Shown here in pieces: positions 29,898 through 39,298 of a stretch of DNA of 64,000 nt. The first letter of the stretch is position 1. Each line of letters opens with the position of its first letter. Origin of the DNA: Entamoeba invadens IP1 (lineage: Eukaryota; Evosea; Mastigamoebida; Endamoebidae); contig NW_004443692.1 in NCBI RefSeq assembly GCF_000330505.1, forward strand, positions 995,408 to 1,059,407, in the 5' to 3' direction. Position numbers and translations under genes: made by a program. The notes under the pieces are model-generated. The model saw only the letters and a program-made list of their open reading frames with translations, was not told where the DNA came from and searched no databases.

Positions 29898-32800
29898 TTA
29901 CAGTTTTTCGAGTCGACTTTTAATCTGCTCGAAGGTTGGTCTTTGATTTGGGTTGTTATCCCAACACAAGCTAATGAGTTCGAAAACACTATTTTCCATG
30001 TTATCTGGTTTCCCAATTCTTTTTCCGGACGTCACGAAGTCTGCTATGAGCCATGGGTACTCGAACTTTTTGTTAGTCTCCGGGTAGCTTTTGTCCCATA
30101 TAAAAGTTTCGAACATAGTGACTGCAAAGGAGTATACGTCTGCTTGTTTTGTGTACTTTTCCATTCTGAGTATTTCAGGGCTCATGAATGAAGGCGTTCC
30201 GATGGCTTTAGTGAATGTCAAATTCAACGTGTTAACTGTGTATTTTGAACTTCCAAAATCCGAGATCTTTGCGTTGCAATAAGCGTTGTTAGAGAGATCC
30301 ACCAGCAATATGTTTCCAGGTTTTACGTCTCTGTGTAAGATATTGTGGCGATGAAGATATTCCAAACCACAGCAACTGTCTTTAAGTATCTTAATTTTGA
30401 ATTCTTTTGAAAATTCTTTACTTTGGTCAATTCTTTGCTGTAGAGATCCAAACTCTGCCAATTCCTCGACCAATATGACTTTTTGTACTGAAGTAAAACA
30501 ACCTATATATGAAATTATAAAGTCGTTCTGAATCTTTTCGAGTACATCAATTTCATTTAACAACAACTCTTGTGCCTTCTCTTGATGCACAAAAAGGTAT
30601 TTCATCTCCTTCACAGCGACTTTCTGTCCACGATAATAACCAGAGTATACATTACTGCATGCTCCATGGCCTATAATATTCTTCACTACTATCTCATCTT
30701 CAGAAATGCGTTTCGACATCTCAACATCAAATTGCATCTTAATCTTAACTTTAGTCTTCTTGTTGGTGCTCACACTCGTCGCAATGATATTAAGCTCTTC
30801 TTCACTTTTAAATGTGCACGTTGGTAGTACTGATATCAATACCTCACAACAGTAATTTGGTTTTAATAAGAACACATCTGGTGATGATGTGACATTCACC
30901 TTATTTTTTATATTACCTGTAACCACTTGAAATATTTGTAAACATTTCTGTGCGTTTCCTATCACAATCGTACGCACTCGGGGGACATTGACTATTAGTA
31001 AATTATCGTCAACAAAATTAATGACTCTCTCACCCACTATTATCCCATTTTGTGTATCCTTTTCTGTAACAAATCGATACTCAGACATCTTCATCGAGTT
31101 GTGCTTGTACTTGTTTTTGTATGAGTTGTGGACGTTCACCAATTTTCGGATGACAAAATAACTGATGGCAACACTAATGATAATAACAACAATAATTGTC
31201 AACAGTAATACTATCACAGGTATCCACTCAAAGTAAAACAAGCACTTACTCCCATCTGGACTTGGTCTTCTCCAGAACTCACATCTGGCACACTTCGAAT
31301 TTTTGGCTTTAATACAACTTTCAATGGCAGTGTAATTGAAACAACTCTCGTTTATTAAGACTCCAGTGGTACAATATAAACAACGATCATATGTCTTACA
31401 TCGCCCACACCAATTGGAACATTTTTTACAATTGCCATCTTCAAGGTAATACTGATCTTGACACGTCTTACACCCCAAAGAACCTATTGGAGAATCTAAA
31501 CAGTGCAAAACTGTGTTTTTACATACACAACTGCCATTCTTTGGTAACCAATAATAATTGGAAGAACATGTTGTACATACAGTAGAGGTGACACATGCCG
31601 CACATGATTTATTGCACTTTTTGCATTGTGTTCCACTTTTGTAATACCCAATTTGACACGTAATGCACCAACCATTTTGTGCTACAAGCGCACAAGAATC
31701 TGCAGAGAATTCGTAGTACACACAAGTGCCATTGTTTAGATAAGATACCGTTTTGTCACAAGACAAACAACGAGTTGATATCTTCGAACAAGAAAGACAA
31801 TCTTTATCACATTTTGCACATCTTCCGGTAGAGTCGACAAAGTACCCAAAATCACAACTAGAACATCCAAGTGTGGTGTATGACACACATTTTTCAACAG
31901 TTGTATAACATTTCCCATGTGATAGATAAGTCGAACTATTACATTTAATACACCCATTGTTGTAAACGAGACAGTCATTCAACGTTTTCTCGCATCTGCC
32001 ATTCTCACTTTTCGAATATCCACTTTGACACCCAAAAATCTTGTTTTCAAGGATCATATACCCAATCGGTGAACGGCATATGTTATTCACAAAAAGTGTG
32101 TTTGAATTGCATTTGGTGCACATCTTTTTGTTACAAACGTTACAATCTATATCTAAACTAGTACATATAGTACATTTTGTATCATTGAGAAAATAGCCAT
32201 CTTTACAACTTGTAATTGTGTATTCATTGGTGGTCTGACTTCCATCTGGGGTGTAACAAAACCCGTTATAATTGATCACTGAATTTCCTTTACAAAGAAT
32301 ACACTTTAACCCACTACACTTTTTGCAAAATGGCAAACACATGTCACATGAATTGTATTGTGTATTTAACGCACCTTCTCCACAAAATACACATCTCTCA
32401 TTTGTGGCTAATGTGCATGTGTCGGGGAGTTTAAGACATTGAAAATTAGAGAGATAATAATGAGGCGCACATTTAATACATTTTGTCGTGTTAGTGCAGA
32501 CTTCACAATTACTTGGACATTCCGAGCACTTCTTCCCAAAATCGACAAAGTATCCTTTTGCACATACAAGTGAATAGTTAGTCAAACACTCCGACATGTT
32601 TGTCACCAACGCACTCTGACAATTATCCACACTATTAAATGAGAAGTTTGTGTTTGCTTTAAAGAGAAACACAGATGGTGCTATTTGAATGATTTCTGCT
32701 ATAGCTTGATCCTGTGAAGTGGTGTGTTGTACTAATGATATAGTAATCTCATTTTCATTAATCATAATACTTTCTTCTGCTTTTGTCTCTTCTTCATATA

Positions 32801-34514
32801 ACGAGAATTTCAGTGTTATTGATAAAGGGTTGTTGTTATTTTTATCTATTAGTGCGACCAATGTTCTTGGTGTGGCATCTTCTCCTTTCAAATCCGACTT
32901 GTTAGAAGTCTTGTGATTCACTCTTCTCTCAATTTTTAATACATCCGAATAAATCACTCGATTTAAAGAAGTGTTTATATGCAATTCGACATCATGACCA
33001 CCTATTTCTAATAAATCGGCATTTACCACATTTCCATTGAAGTAATCTCTGTTCTTAAAAGTCACTTTTTGTTTCATTGTGTGGACAAAACACATTTGTC
33101 CAGAACATGGGCAGTTCGGTGTGATGAATGGGTAAGAGGAATTCCAATTAAATTCATTTTCCCACATTGTTCCATTCATAAAGCAGTGGATGTCGTATTC
33201 TTGTTCAAACACAAAGAACCTCTGTAATCTTCCGTTTTGAAGAAACAGTGGCGATTTGTCGTTCCTGAAAAAGTCTTTTGCATAAACAAAGAAATTTACC
33301 ACAGAGGTTGCCATTTTCAGAAGAACGTCTTTATTAAAAACGTCGAATCCATTGTAAAGTGTGAACAATGGATATTGTTGTGTGTCACCGTACCTTTGTG
33401 TGATAACACACGAGTCTAAAAATGCTGCGATGACACATCTCACGTCTGGATTATAATTAAAGTCGGGGTCACATATTTTCTGGTCCACTCCATTGCCATA
33501 TACAATTAATCTATCATTATACCGAAATGAAATTATGGCTTTGTTGCGCATTTCAAAATAATTGTCAACATACACAGTTGTATCATTATTTAAAGAAAAT
33601 AAGGATTCTCCTTGTAAATACATGTATTTCGTGAATATGGATGTGACGTTTTGAAGGTAGACCTTAGATGAATTAAGTAGAATCATTTCATTCACTCTTA
33701 TAATAGTTAAACTAAAAATTTTAATTTGTGAATTTCCGTTTGTAACAAAAGAATCTATTGTAAGTATCACTGCATTATTCAAAACTAAAATGGTGTTGTC
33801 GAATATTAAAAAGGAATTTTTGATGGTGGCCTTCGTGTTTGGGTACAAAGAAAACAATGCTTCATTGTTGAGCACCACTGAATTTTGAATAGTCAAAGTG
33901 TTGTTGTCTAATGTATAAAACATCGATGTGTCATACAATGTGATGTTGTCTGACACTTCAAGTGTACAACAATAAAAAGACTCAAAATATGAAGAATTGT
34001 ATATTTCAAGATTTCCAGTGACAATTACTTTTGTGTAATTTTCCATCGAAAAAGATGAAGAATAAAATAAGGTCATATTTTTAGTTTGCAGAGATGAGTA
34101 TGGGTACACAACTATTGATGAAGTCCCCAAAATAAAAACGTTACCGAACGACACGGTGCAAGAAGATAATATTAAGACTGTGGAATCTTGTAAAATCAAG
34201 TCTTTATTTTGACTCACATTTGTTGTGATTTGAATAGTTTGGTCTTTGTAAATCACAGTGTCTTCCTTCTTACTATTACCACAATAGGATTTGGTTATGT
34301 CAAATGTGTCGAAACCTGTTTTTGATTTAAGTTTTACTTTATTGTAAAAAGAAGAAGTCGTGTTATTAATTCTTTCCATAAATAGGATGGTATCAAATGT
34401 GGAGGTCTCATTGTCATTTGAAGTGTTTAAAAAGTTCTCAACTCTTACATAACCACCGACTGAATAAATAAGTAACTTTATGATTATTGTCTGTGCAAGA
34501 AAAAAGCACAGCAT
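29898..34514 (-). CDS. Transmembrane receptor kinase with CXXC-rich ectodomain (Entamoeba TMK)
   Basis: 1538 aa, single exon. Signal peptide about 1-20. Residues about 60-330 form a repeated beta-strand region (FNGNVVN-, NNSSTVYV-like) that may fold as a right-handed helix. Residues about 640-1090 are densely CXXC-rich, in units like CSKCNKSCAACVT. TM helix about 1098-1122 (IPVIVLLLTIIVVIIISVAI). A kinase domain (about 1272-1538) has IIGHGACSNVYSG, VAVKEM, HRDVKPGN, DFGSSKY, GTPSFMSPE and the C-terminal RPTFEQI; all catalytic residues are present. It reaches the C-terminus without a tail, unlike the kinase at 11003. Expected to sense surface ligands and signal by Ser/Thr or Tyr phosphorylation. 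Confidence 0.94.
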   Translation of the reverse strand: MLCFFLAQTIIIKLLIYSVGGYVRVENFLNTSNDNETSTFDTILFMERINNTTSSFYNKVKLKSKTGFDTFDITKSYCGNSKKEDTVIYKDQTIQITTNVSQNKDLILQDSTVLILSSCTVSFGNVFILGTSSIVVYPYSSLQTKNMTLFYSSSFSMENYTKVIVTGNLEIYNSSYFESFYCCTLEVSDNITLYDTSMFYTLDNNTLTIQNSVVLNNEALFSLYPNTKATIKNSFLIFDNTILVLNNAVILTIDSFVTNGNSQIKIFSLTIIRVNEMILLNSSKVYLQNVTSIFTKYMYLQGESLFSLNNDTTVYVDNYFEMRNKAIISFRYNDRLIVYGNGVDQKICDPDFNYNPDVRCVIAAFLDSCVITQRYGDTQQYPLFTLYNGFDVFNKDVLLKMATSVVNFFVYAKDFFRNDKSPLFLQNGRLQRFFVFEQEYDIHCFMNGTMWENEFNWNSSYPFITPNCPCSGQMCFVHTMKQKVTFKNRDYFNGNVVNADLLEIGGHDVELHINTSLNRVIYSDVLKIERRVNHKTSNKSDLKGEDATPRTLVALIDKNNNNPLSITLKFSLYEEETKAEESIMINENEITISLVQHTTSQDQAIAEIIQIAPSVFLFKANTNFSFNSVDNCQSALVTNMSECLTNYSLVCAKGYFVDFGKKCSECPSNCEVCTNTTKCIKCAPHYYLSNFQCLKLPDTCTLATNERCVFCGEGALNTQYNSCDMCLPFCKKCSGLKCILCKGNSVINYNGFCYTPDGSQTTNEYTITSCKDGYFLNDTKCTICTSLDIDCNVCNKKMCTKCNSNTLFVNNICRSPIGYMILENKIFGCQSGYSKSENGRCEKTLNDCLVYNNGCIKCNSSTYLSHGKCYTTVEKCVSYTTLGCSSCDFGYFVDSTGRCAKCDKDCLSCSKISTRCLSCDKTVSYLNNGTCVYYEFSADSCALVAQNGWCITCQIGYYKSGTQCKKCNKSCAACVTSTVCTTCSSNYYWLPKNGSCVCKNTVLHCLDSPIGSLGCKTCQDQYYLEDGNCKKCSNWCGRCKTYDRCLYCTTGVLINESCFNYTAIESCIKAKNSKCARCEFWRRPSPDGSKCLFYFEWIPVIVLLLTIIVVIIISVAISYFVIRKLVNVHNSYKNKYKHNSMKMSEYRFVTEKDTQNGIIVGERVINFVDDNLLIVNVPRVRTIVIGNAQKCLQIFQVVTGNIKNKVNVTSSPDVFLLKPNYCCEVLISVLPTCTFKSEEELNIIATSVSTNKKTKVKIKMQFDVEMSKRISEDEIVVKNIIGHGACSNVYSGYYRGQKVAVKEMKYLFVHQEKAQELLLNEIDVLEKIQNDFIISYIGCFTSVQKVILVEELAEFGSLQQRIDQSKEFSKEFKIKILKDSCCGLEYLHRHNILHRDVKPGNILLVDLSNNAYCNAKISDFGSSKYTVNTLNLTFTKAIGTPSFMSPEILRMEKYTKQADVYSFAVTMFETFIWDKSYPETNKKFEYPWLIADFVTSGKRIGKPDNMENSVFELISLCWDNNPNQRPTFEQIKSRLEKL

Positions 34515-35260
34515 AACTCCGTTTCACAATGCAGTTTTAAGTTCTCCTATGTTGTTTTCATTGATAGACACCACACTTACTTCCCACCCCAATTAAACAT
34601 TCTTTAACCTTTTAACTATATTCATTAAGTTATTAATAACTTTGATTTAGATTGTTGTAAATAATACAACAACCCATATATCCCAATATGTTGGTATATA
34701 ATAATCTGTATATCTTTTTTTTTGAAAAATTCACACGTACATGAAACTATTTTTATATTAATTGATATAATTTTGGGTAACAAACTTTATAATTTGCTAT
34801 TTTATTACCATATAAATAGTTTTTAATTACCCCTCCTTTTTTTCTCGTCCATTAGAACTTCAAAGATTAAATGATTTTGTTACCATAAATGCAGATTTGG
34901 TAAAAAATTGATATTTAATCTATTTGAATTTAATATAAATATTTATACTAAATTTTAACAATTTAAATACAATTAATATACTATAGTAATAGAATAAAAT
35001 CAAAAAGTAAAAAGTCAAACTAACTGTCCTTTATTATTACAATTTAGCACATTTTGTTTATTTTTATAAATTCAGTTTATAAAAACAAAAAAAATATTTT
35101 AAATAGTTAATAGGCTATAATATACATTGGTAAGGAATCTATTATAAACTAAAATGAAGCTAACAAATTAGTAAAATTAAAACAAAAGGAATTTTACTAT
35201 AATTTTAGTAAAATTTACATTAAATATAGATATACCGTTTTATTAATTAAAAATGAATAA
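34515..35260. other. AT-rich spacer
   Basis: 746 bp upstream of the receptor kinase. No coding sequence and no conspicuous repeat. Confidence 0.6.
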
Positions 35261-36379
35261 CTAACAAGAATGAAACACAGCCAAAAAAGACGAGTCGACT
35301 TTTATCTTTGTTTCATAGAAACAAAACCTTCCCATATCAATATGAGTTGATTCACAAAGAAGTTTTGACAAGTTGTAACAATGTGAGAACCCTGATTCCC
35401 CGATTGATAAAAGAGCGCGAGGAAAATATATTTCACTCAAGCTGTTACACTCAGAAAATGCCTTTCTCCCAATAGAAACAACTCTTTCTAAGTTAATTGA
35501 AGTGAGACTAGAACATCCTCTGAATGCCTCGTTTTCTATTAAAGTAATAGAAGATGGAATTTGCATTGAAGTGATCGATTTGCACATGAAAAATGATGAA
35601 TTTTTGATCACAGCCATATCCCCCTGTAACTGTATGTCTTTCAAAGAAGTGCACAATGAGAAAGCAAAATCGTTGATGATTGTGAGCGAACTTGGTAACA
35701 GCAAATTTTGGAGGTTTTTGCACTTTCGGAATGCGCTTTTTCCGATAGATCTTAAATTAGTTGGGATGTTGATGTCGACAAGTGTTGGGCAGTTCGAAAA
35801 GCACTTATCCCCGATGGAGAGAATATAGTTTGGGAGTACTACTTGTTGTAGAGACATACAGTCATTAAACGTTGATTGTGGTAACACTGTAACCGACGCA
35901 AGGAGTGTCACATGTTGAATACTTCTATTCGACTCAAAGCAACAACTTTCAAATTTAATAATTTGTGGTGGAATAACAACGTCTTGAAGCACAAGCTTCG
36001 AAAGACTATGAAATGACAACATATTGAGATTTTTCATGTTTGGCATACTTCCCGTTGAAGGCGCGTTCGTATTATATACAAACTTTGCATTTTTTATGAC
36101 AGACAATACTTCTTTTTTATGACTTGGCGTTGCAGGAAAACAGATTCTAGCCAATCCAATGGTATTTGGGACTTCTAACTTGCGTTGTATGTTGTAAATG
36201 CACCACGTCTCAAGCTTGGGGAAAAGTCTTTGATTCACTTTTAATTCAATTGGGTTGTATCTATACTTCAGTGTGGTTTCTTCAAACTTTTTGCACACAC
36301 AAATAATGTTGATGAAGTCTTCTGTTGTCTTAAAGTATTGGCTTACAATCAAGATAGAGTAGTTGTCTAGTTTTCTCAT
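35261..36379 (-). CDS. BspA-like leucine-rich repeat protein
   Basis: 372 aa. The head MRKLDNYSILIVSQYFKTTEDFINIICVC is the F-box-like start seen in many Entamoeba LRR proteins. From about 125 to 360 there are regular TpLRR/BspA repeats of about 23 residues with the pattern 'LxxIxLPxxLxxIGxxAFxxCxxL' (for example VVLPNYILSIGDKCFSNCPTL, INIPTNLRSIGKSAFRKCKN). BspA-like proteins are a large expanded family in Entamoeba, some bound to the plasma membrane. No signal peptide is visible. Binding partner unknown. Confidence 0.9.
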   Translation of the reverse strand: MRKLDNYSILIVSQYFKTTEDFINIICVCKKFEETTLKYRYNPIELKVNQRLFPKLETWCIYNIQRKLEVPNTIGLARICFPATPSHKKEVLSVIKNAKFVYNTNAPSTGSMPNMKNLNMLSFHSLSKLVLQDVVIPPQIIKFESCCFESNRSIQHVTLLASVTVLPQSTFNDCMSLQQVVLPNYILSIGDKCFSNCPTLVDINIPTNLRSIGKSAFRKCKNLQNLLLPSSLTIINDFAFSLCTSLKDIQLQGDMAVIKNSSFFMCKSITSMQIPSSITLIENEAFRGCSSLTSINLERVVSIGRKAFSECNSLSEIYFPRALLSIGESGFSHCYNLSKLLCESTHIDMGRFCFYETKIKVDSSFLAVFHSC

Positions 36380-36645
36380 TACTTTATATAGTTCTTCAAA
36401 GATAAACTATATTTAAATTATACTAGTAGATAATTATAGTTTCCTTCAACAATCACTAAAAACTGTACCAACAAATTATTATTATTTAATAATTTTCTGT
36501 TGAAAAGACAAATAGTTCTATTTATAAGCAACGTATTATATAATATAGTATAAATAAACCATATATATTGAATTTGTTCAGACAATAATTCTATTGGCTT
36601 TTAATTTCCAGCAATGCTAGGATTTTATGAACTGAAAAGTCATAA

Positions 36646-38031
36646 ATGTCTTCAGCTTTCGAGGGAAGTCCAAAGCGAAGGCGTGAAGATGACACCGTTT
36701 CTCCCCTTTTAATTCGCAGTCGTTCTGCGGCACTCTTTTCTGGTAATTTCTGTAATGTCACATCACTTTCTGATGAAAGTGAACAGATTGTCAAAACCCC
36801 CACCTTTCAACGACTCCGCCGCGTCGCGCAATTGGGCAGCGCGCAGTTTGTATTTCCATCAGCCACTCATATGCGATTTGAGCACTCTTTGGGTGTTGCC
36901 GAGTTAGCCCAGAAGATGGTATTAAATTTGAACATGAAGCAAGTCGTTGCCAATCACGCAGTTAGTAAAGAGGATTTAGTCACCGAAGCGGATAAGAAAA
37001 TGGTAGAAATAGCTGGGTTGTGCCACGATCTTGGACATGGCCCATTTAGTCATTTGTATGAGCGCACCATGAAAACCAATGGCATCAAATTTTGTCATGA
37101 AGTTCAGTCAGTCAAATTGTTTGAGAAGATAGTTAGCGAGTTACGAGAGAAAGGAGATTTTAATGTCAGTGACGAAGAAGTCAAAGAAATAGGTGAATTG
37201 ATCACGCATTCAGTCAACGATGTCAAGGAAGAAAAGACTGAACGGTTATGGTTGAAACAAATAGTGAGTAATTGTAGTAATGGAATTGATGTGGATCGAC
37301 TTGATTATTTAAGAAGAGATGCATACCACTTGCACCGACCTTTACGATTTACTGTGGACAAAATAGTGGAGGGAGGGGTCATCCATGACGGACAAATATG
37401 CTTTTCCTCGCAATGCAGAAGTGACATTGAAGACTTGTTTACGCAAAGATATCTGATGTACAAAGATGTGTACACGAACAAGAACATAACAGCCGTTGAA
37501 TTGCTCATATGTGATATATTGATCGAGGCGTATCCGTATGTCCCGATACTGAAAAGCGGCCCAGACGATTTGGACAGTTTCATTCAACTTGACGATTCGA
37601 TCTTGAACATCATAAGATCGTCGAAATTGGTTGGATTGAATAAAGCGAAAGAATTGGTTGGTAAACTCGACCGAGCGGAGTTCTACCCCCTTGTAGATTC
37701 GTTGGGCCAAACAGCAGAAAACAAAGCGTTGTTATCAGAATTGTCACCAAAGACTATCGTCGACTATGGAAAGAATTTGAAGGAAGAAGACATCATTGTT
37801 GACGATTTACGAATCACAGTCGCTCCAAAAGATAACTGGGAGAAAATCAACTTTGTAAAAGAGAATGGCGAGATCATCACACACAAGCCGTCGATATTAT
37901 ATCCAAAAGAAAGTGAGACGTTCTGTCGAAGAGTGTATACTAGAAGCCCAGAAAAGATCGACGAGGTCCGATATGCTGTTAAACGGTTTGTGACTGAAAG
38001 GCAACTTTCGGGGTCTGCGTTGTTTGAGTAA
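36646..38031 (+). CDS. HD-domain phosphohydrolase (SAMHD1-like)
   Basis: 461 aa, no intron. The family splits dNTPs into deoxynucleosides and triphosphate. Motifs: RRVAQLGSAQFVFPSATHMR then RFEHSLGVAELA (first His about 79), LCHDLGHGPFSHLYE (HD pair about 127-128) and GIDVDRLDYLRRDAY (Asp about 217), all as in SAMHD1. The N-terminus has a basic stretch (SPKRRREDDT) that may act as a nuclear signal. There is no SAM domain, so it is the catalytic core only; regulation by GTP/dNTP binding is probable in this family but not shown here. It starts at ATG 36646 in a 266-bp spacer shared with the divergent LRR gene. Confidence 0.94.
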   Translation: MSSAFEGSPKRRREDDTVSPLLIRSRSAALFSGNFCNVTSLSDESEQIVKTPTFQRLRRVAQLGSAQFVFPSATHMRFEHSLGVAELAQKMVLNLNMKQVVANHAVSKEDLVTEADKKMVEIAGLCHDLGHGPFSHLYERTMKTNGIKFCHEVQSVKLFEKIVSELREKGDFNVSDEEVKEIGELITHSVNDVKEEKTERLWLKQIVSNCSNGIDVDRLDYLRRDAYHLHRPLRFTVDKIVEGGVIHDGQICFSSQCRSDIEDLFTQRYLMYKDVYTNKNITAVELLICDILIEAYPYVPILKSGPDDLDSFIQLDDSILNIIRSSKLVGLNKAKELVGKLDRAEFYPLVDSLGQTAENKALLSELSPKTIVDYGKNLKEEDIIVDDLRITVAPKDNWEKINFVKENGEIITHKPSILYPKESETFCRRVYTRSPEKIDEVRYAVKRFVTERQLSGSALFE

Positions 38032-38431
38032 CTCGTTTTTTATGTTTTACAATTGTAATACGATTTCTATGGATTTTTGAAAACACACTCGAAATTGTAA
38101 AAACTATTTTGTTCCAAACAATCAGTTGAAAATTATTTGGAACATCAAAATGTTTTTCTAAATATAGCGAATTCGGTCTTTTTTGTGATTCAAATTATTC
38201 TCAATAGAAAAAGAATAATTCTATTGAGCTAAATAAAAAGATTTTCATTCCAGTTATTTCCCTAAAAAATATGGAAAATGGAATTTAAAAAGTCTGTCTG
38301 TTTGGATCTTTTTCTTTGATCGGCTCTCTTTTCTTTAATGGAAAGCTGCGAAAGAAAGAAAAGAAAGAAGACTACAAGGCGGTTTGGAAACAAGTGGTTT
38401 ATAAACGGATACCAACTTTTAAATATAAGAA
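38032..38431. other. AT-rich spacer
   Basis: 400 bp with no supported gene. A short plus-strand frame from 38316 overlaps the next gene out of frame. It contains Lys-like codons, but nothing recognisable. Confidence 0.55.
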
Positions 38432-38839
38432 ATGCACAGTTTCAACCAGTACCCAGCTCACCCATTTGTTGTCGATTCCTTTAATTTCATTTCTATGAAC
38501 AATTTACAGACAAAGTTTCCACTTAAAGAGACTTTTGAAGATGTTGTCAATAAAACTGGAAGTTCAGAAGAAAAAAAGGAGATGATCAAGAAAGAAAGAA
38601 AAGAAAAAGGGAAGGAGAAGCAGAAAAATGAAAAGAAGCCAAGAAAGGCCAAAAGTGAAACAACAATTATGAAGGCTAATACAATAACAGACGAAAAAAC
38701 TCCAGACCAAAAGTACCCCAAAATCCGAGTCAACGGGAAAGTCCTTGAAAGGTTAAAAACGATTCAAAAAGAGAGAAAGGTCAAATCATTCAATGAAGTT
38801 ATAAAATTGTTGCTAAAAGAACACGAAGCTTTGTTGTAA
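38432..38839 (+). CDS. Small Lys-rich protein with C-terminal ribbon-helix-helix-like domain
   Basis: 135 aa. The first 90 residues are polar, with a Lys/Glu-rich block (KKERKEKGKEKQKNEKKPRK) probably disordered or nucleic-acid binding. The last 42 look like a ribbon-helix-helix DNA-binding fold: a strand KIRVNG, a helix KVLERLKTIQKERK, a short turn and a second helix SFNEVIKLLLKEHEALL, which is the pattern of CopG/Arc-type repressors and archaeal antitoxins. Such domains are rare in eukaryotes. Function cannot be assigned; a DNA-binding dimer is the natural guess. ATG at 38432; a second in-frame ATG 21 codons on is possible. Confidence 0.62.
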   Translation: MHSFNQYPAHPFVVDSFNFISMNNLQTKFPLKETFEDVVNKTGSSEEKKEMIKKERKEKGKEKQKNEKKPRKAKSETTIMKANTITDEKTPDQKYPKIRVNGKVLERLKTIQKERKVKSFNEVIKLLLKEHEALL

Positions 38840-39298
38840 TTTAATTGTTAATAGTTTGATTAAAGTTTTATAATTCGAATTGTGGATTTACAATTATTGT
38901 TTTATTAGTTATCCTTAACACAGTTGGATAACCCAGAAACAAATAGAAGATAACAACTAAAAAGAATAGGATTTAAATAATTGTTTTGAGAGTATTTAAG
39001 CCAAAAATAAAACGAAAAAAGTCAAAAGTTTTTTATAAAAACATTAATGTTTTTTCTATTCTTTTTTTAAACTCTGGTTGATCTTTTTATTGTAGTAATT
39101 ATTTAAAAGTTAATCTGGTATTTCTTTGTCTTCAAAATATTTAATAATGTGGGTGAGTGCGGTTTCTTTTTGAAGTTTTGGGTACTAATTATTTGAAACA
39201 AAGTTTTTTTTTCTAAAATTGTCAAGAATAAACTTTTTGAAGTCAAAATTTGAAGCAAAATAAAAAAGAAGAAAAACTGATTTATTGTCTTTATAAAG
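38840..39298. other. AT-rich spacer
   Basis: 459 bp. No gene or distinct repeat noticed. Confidence 0.55.
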
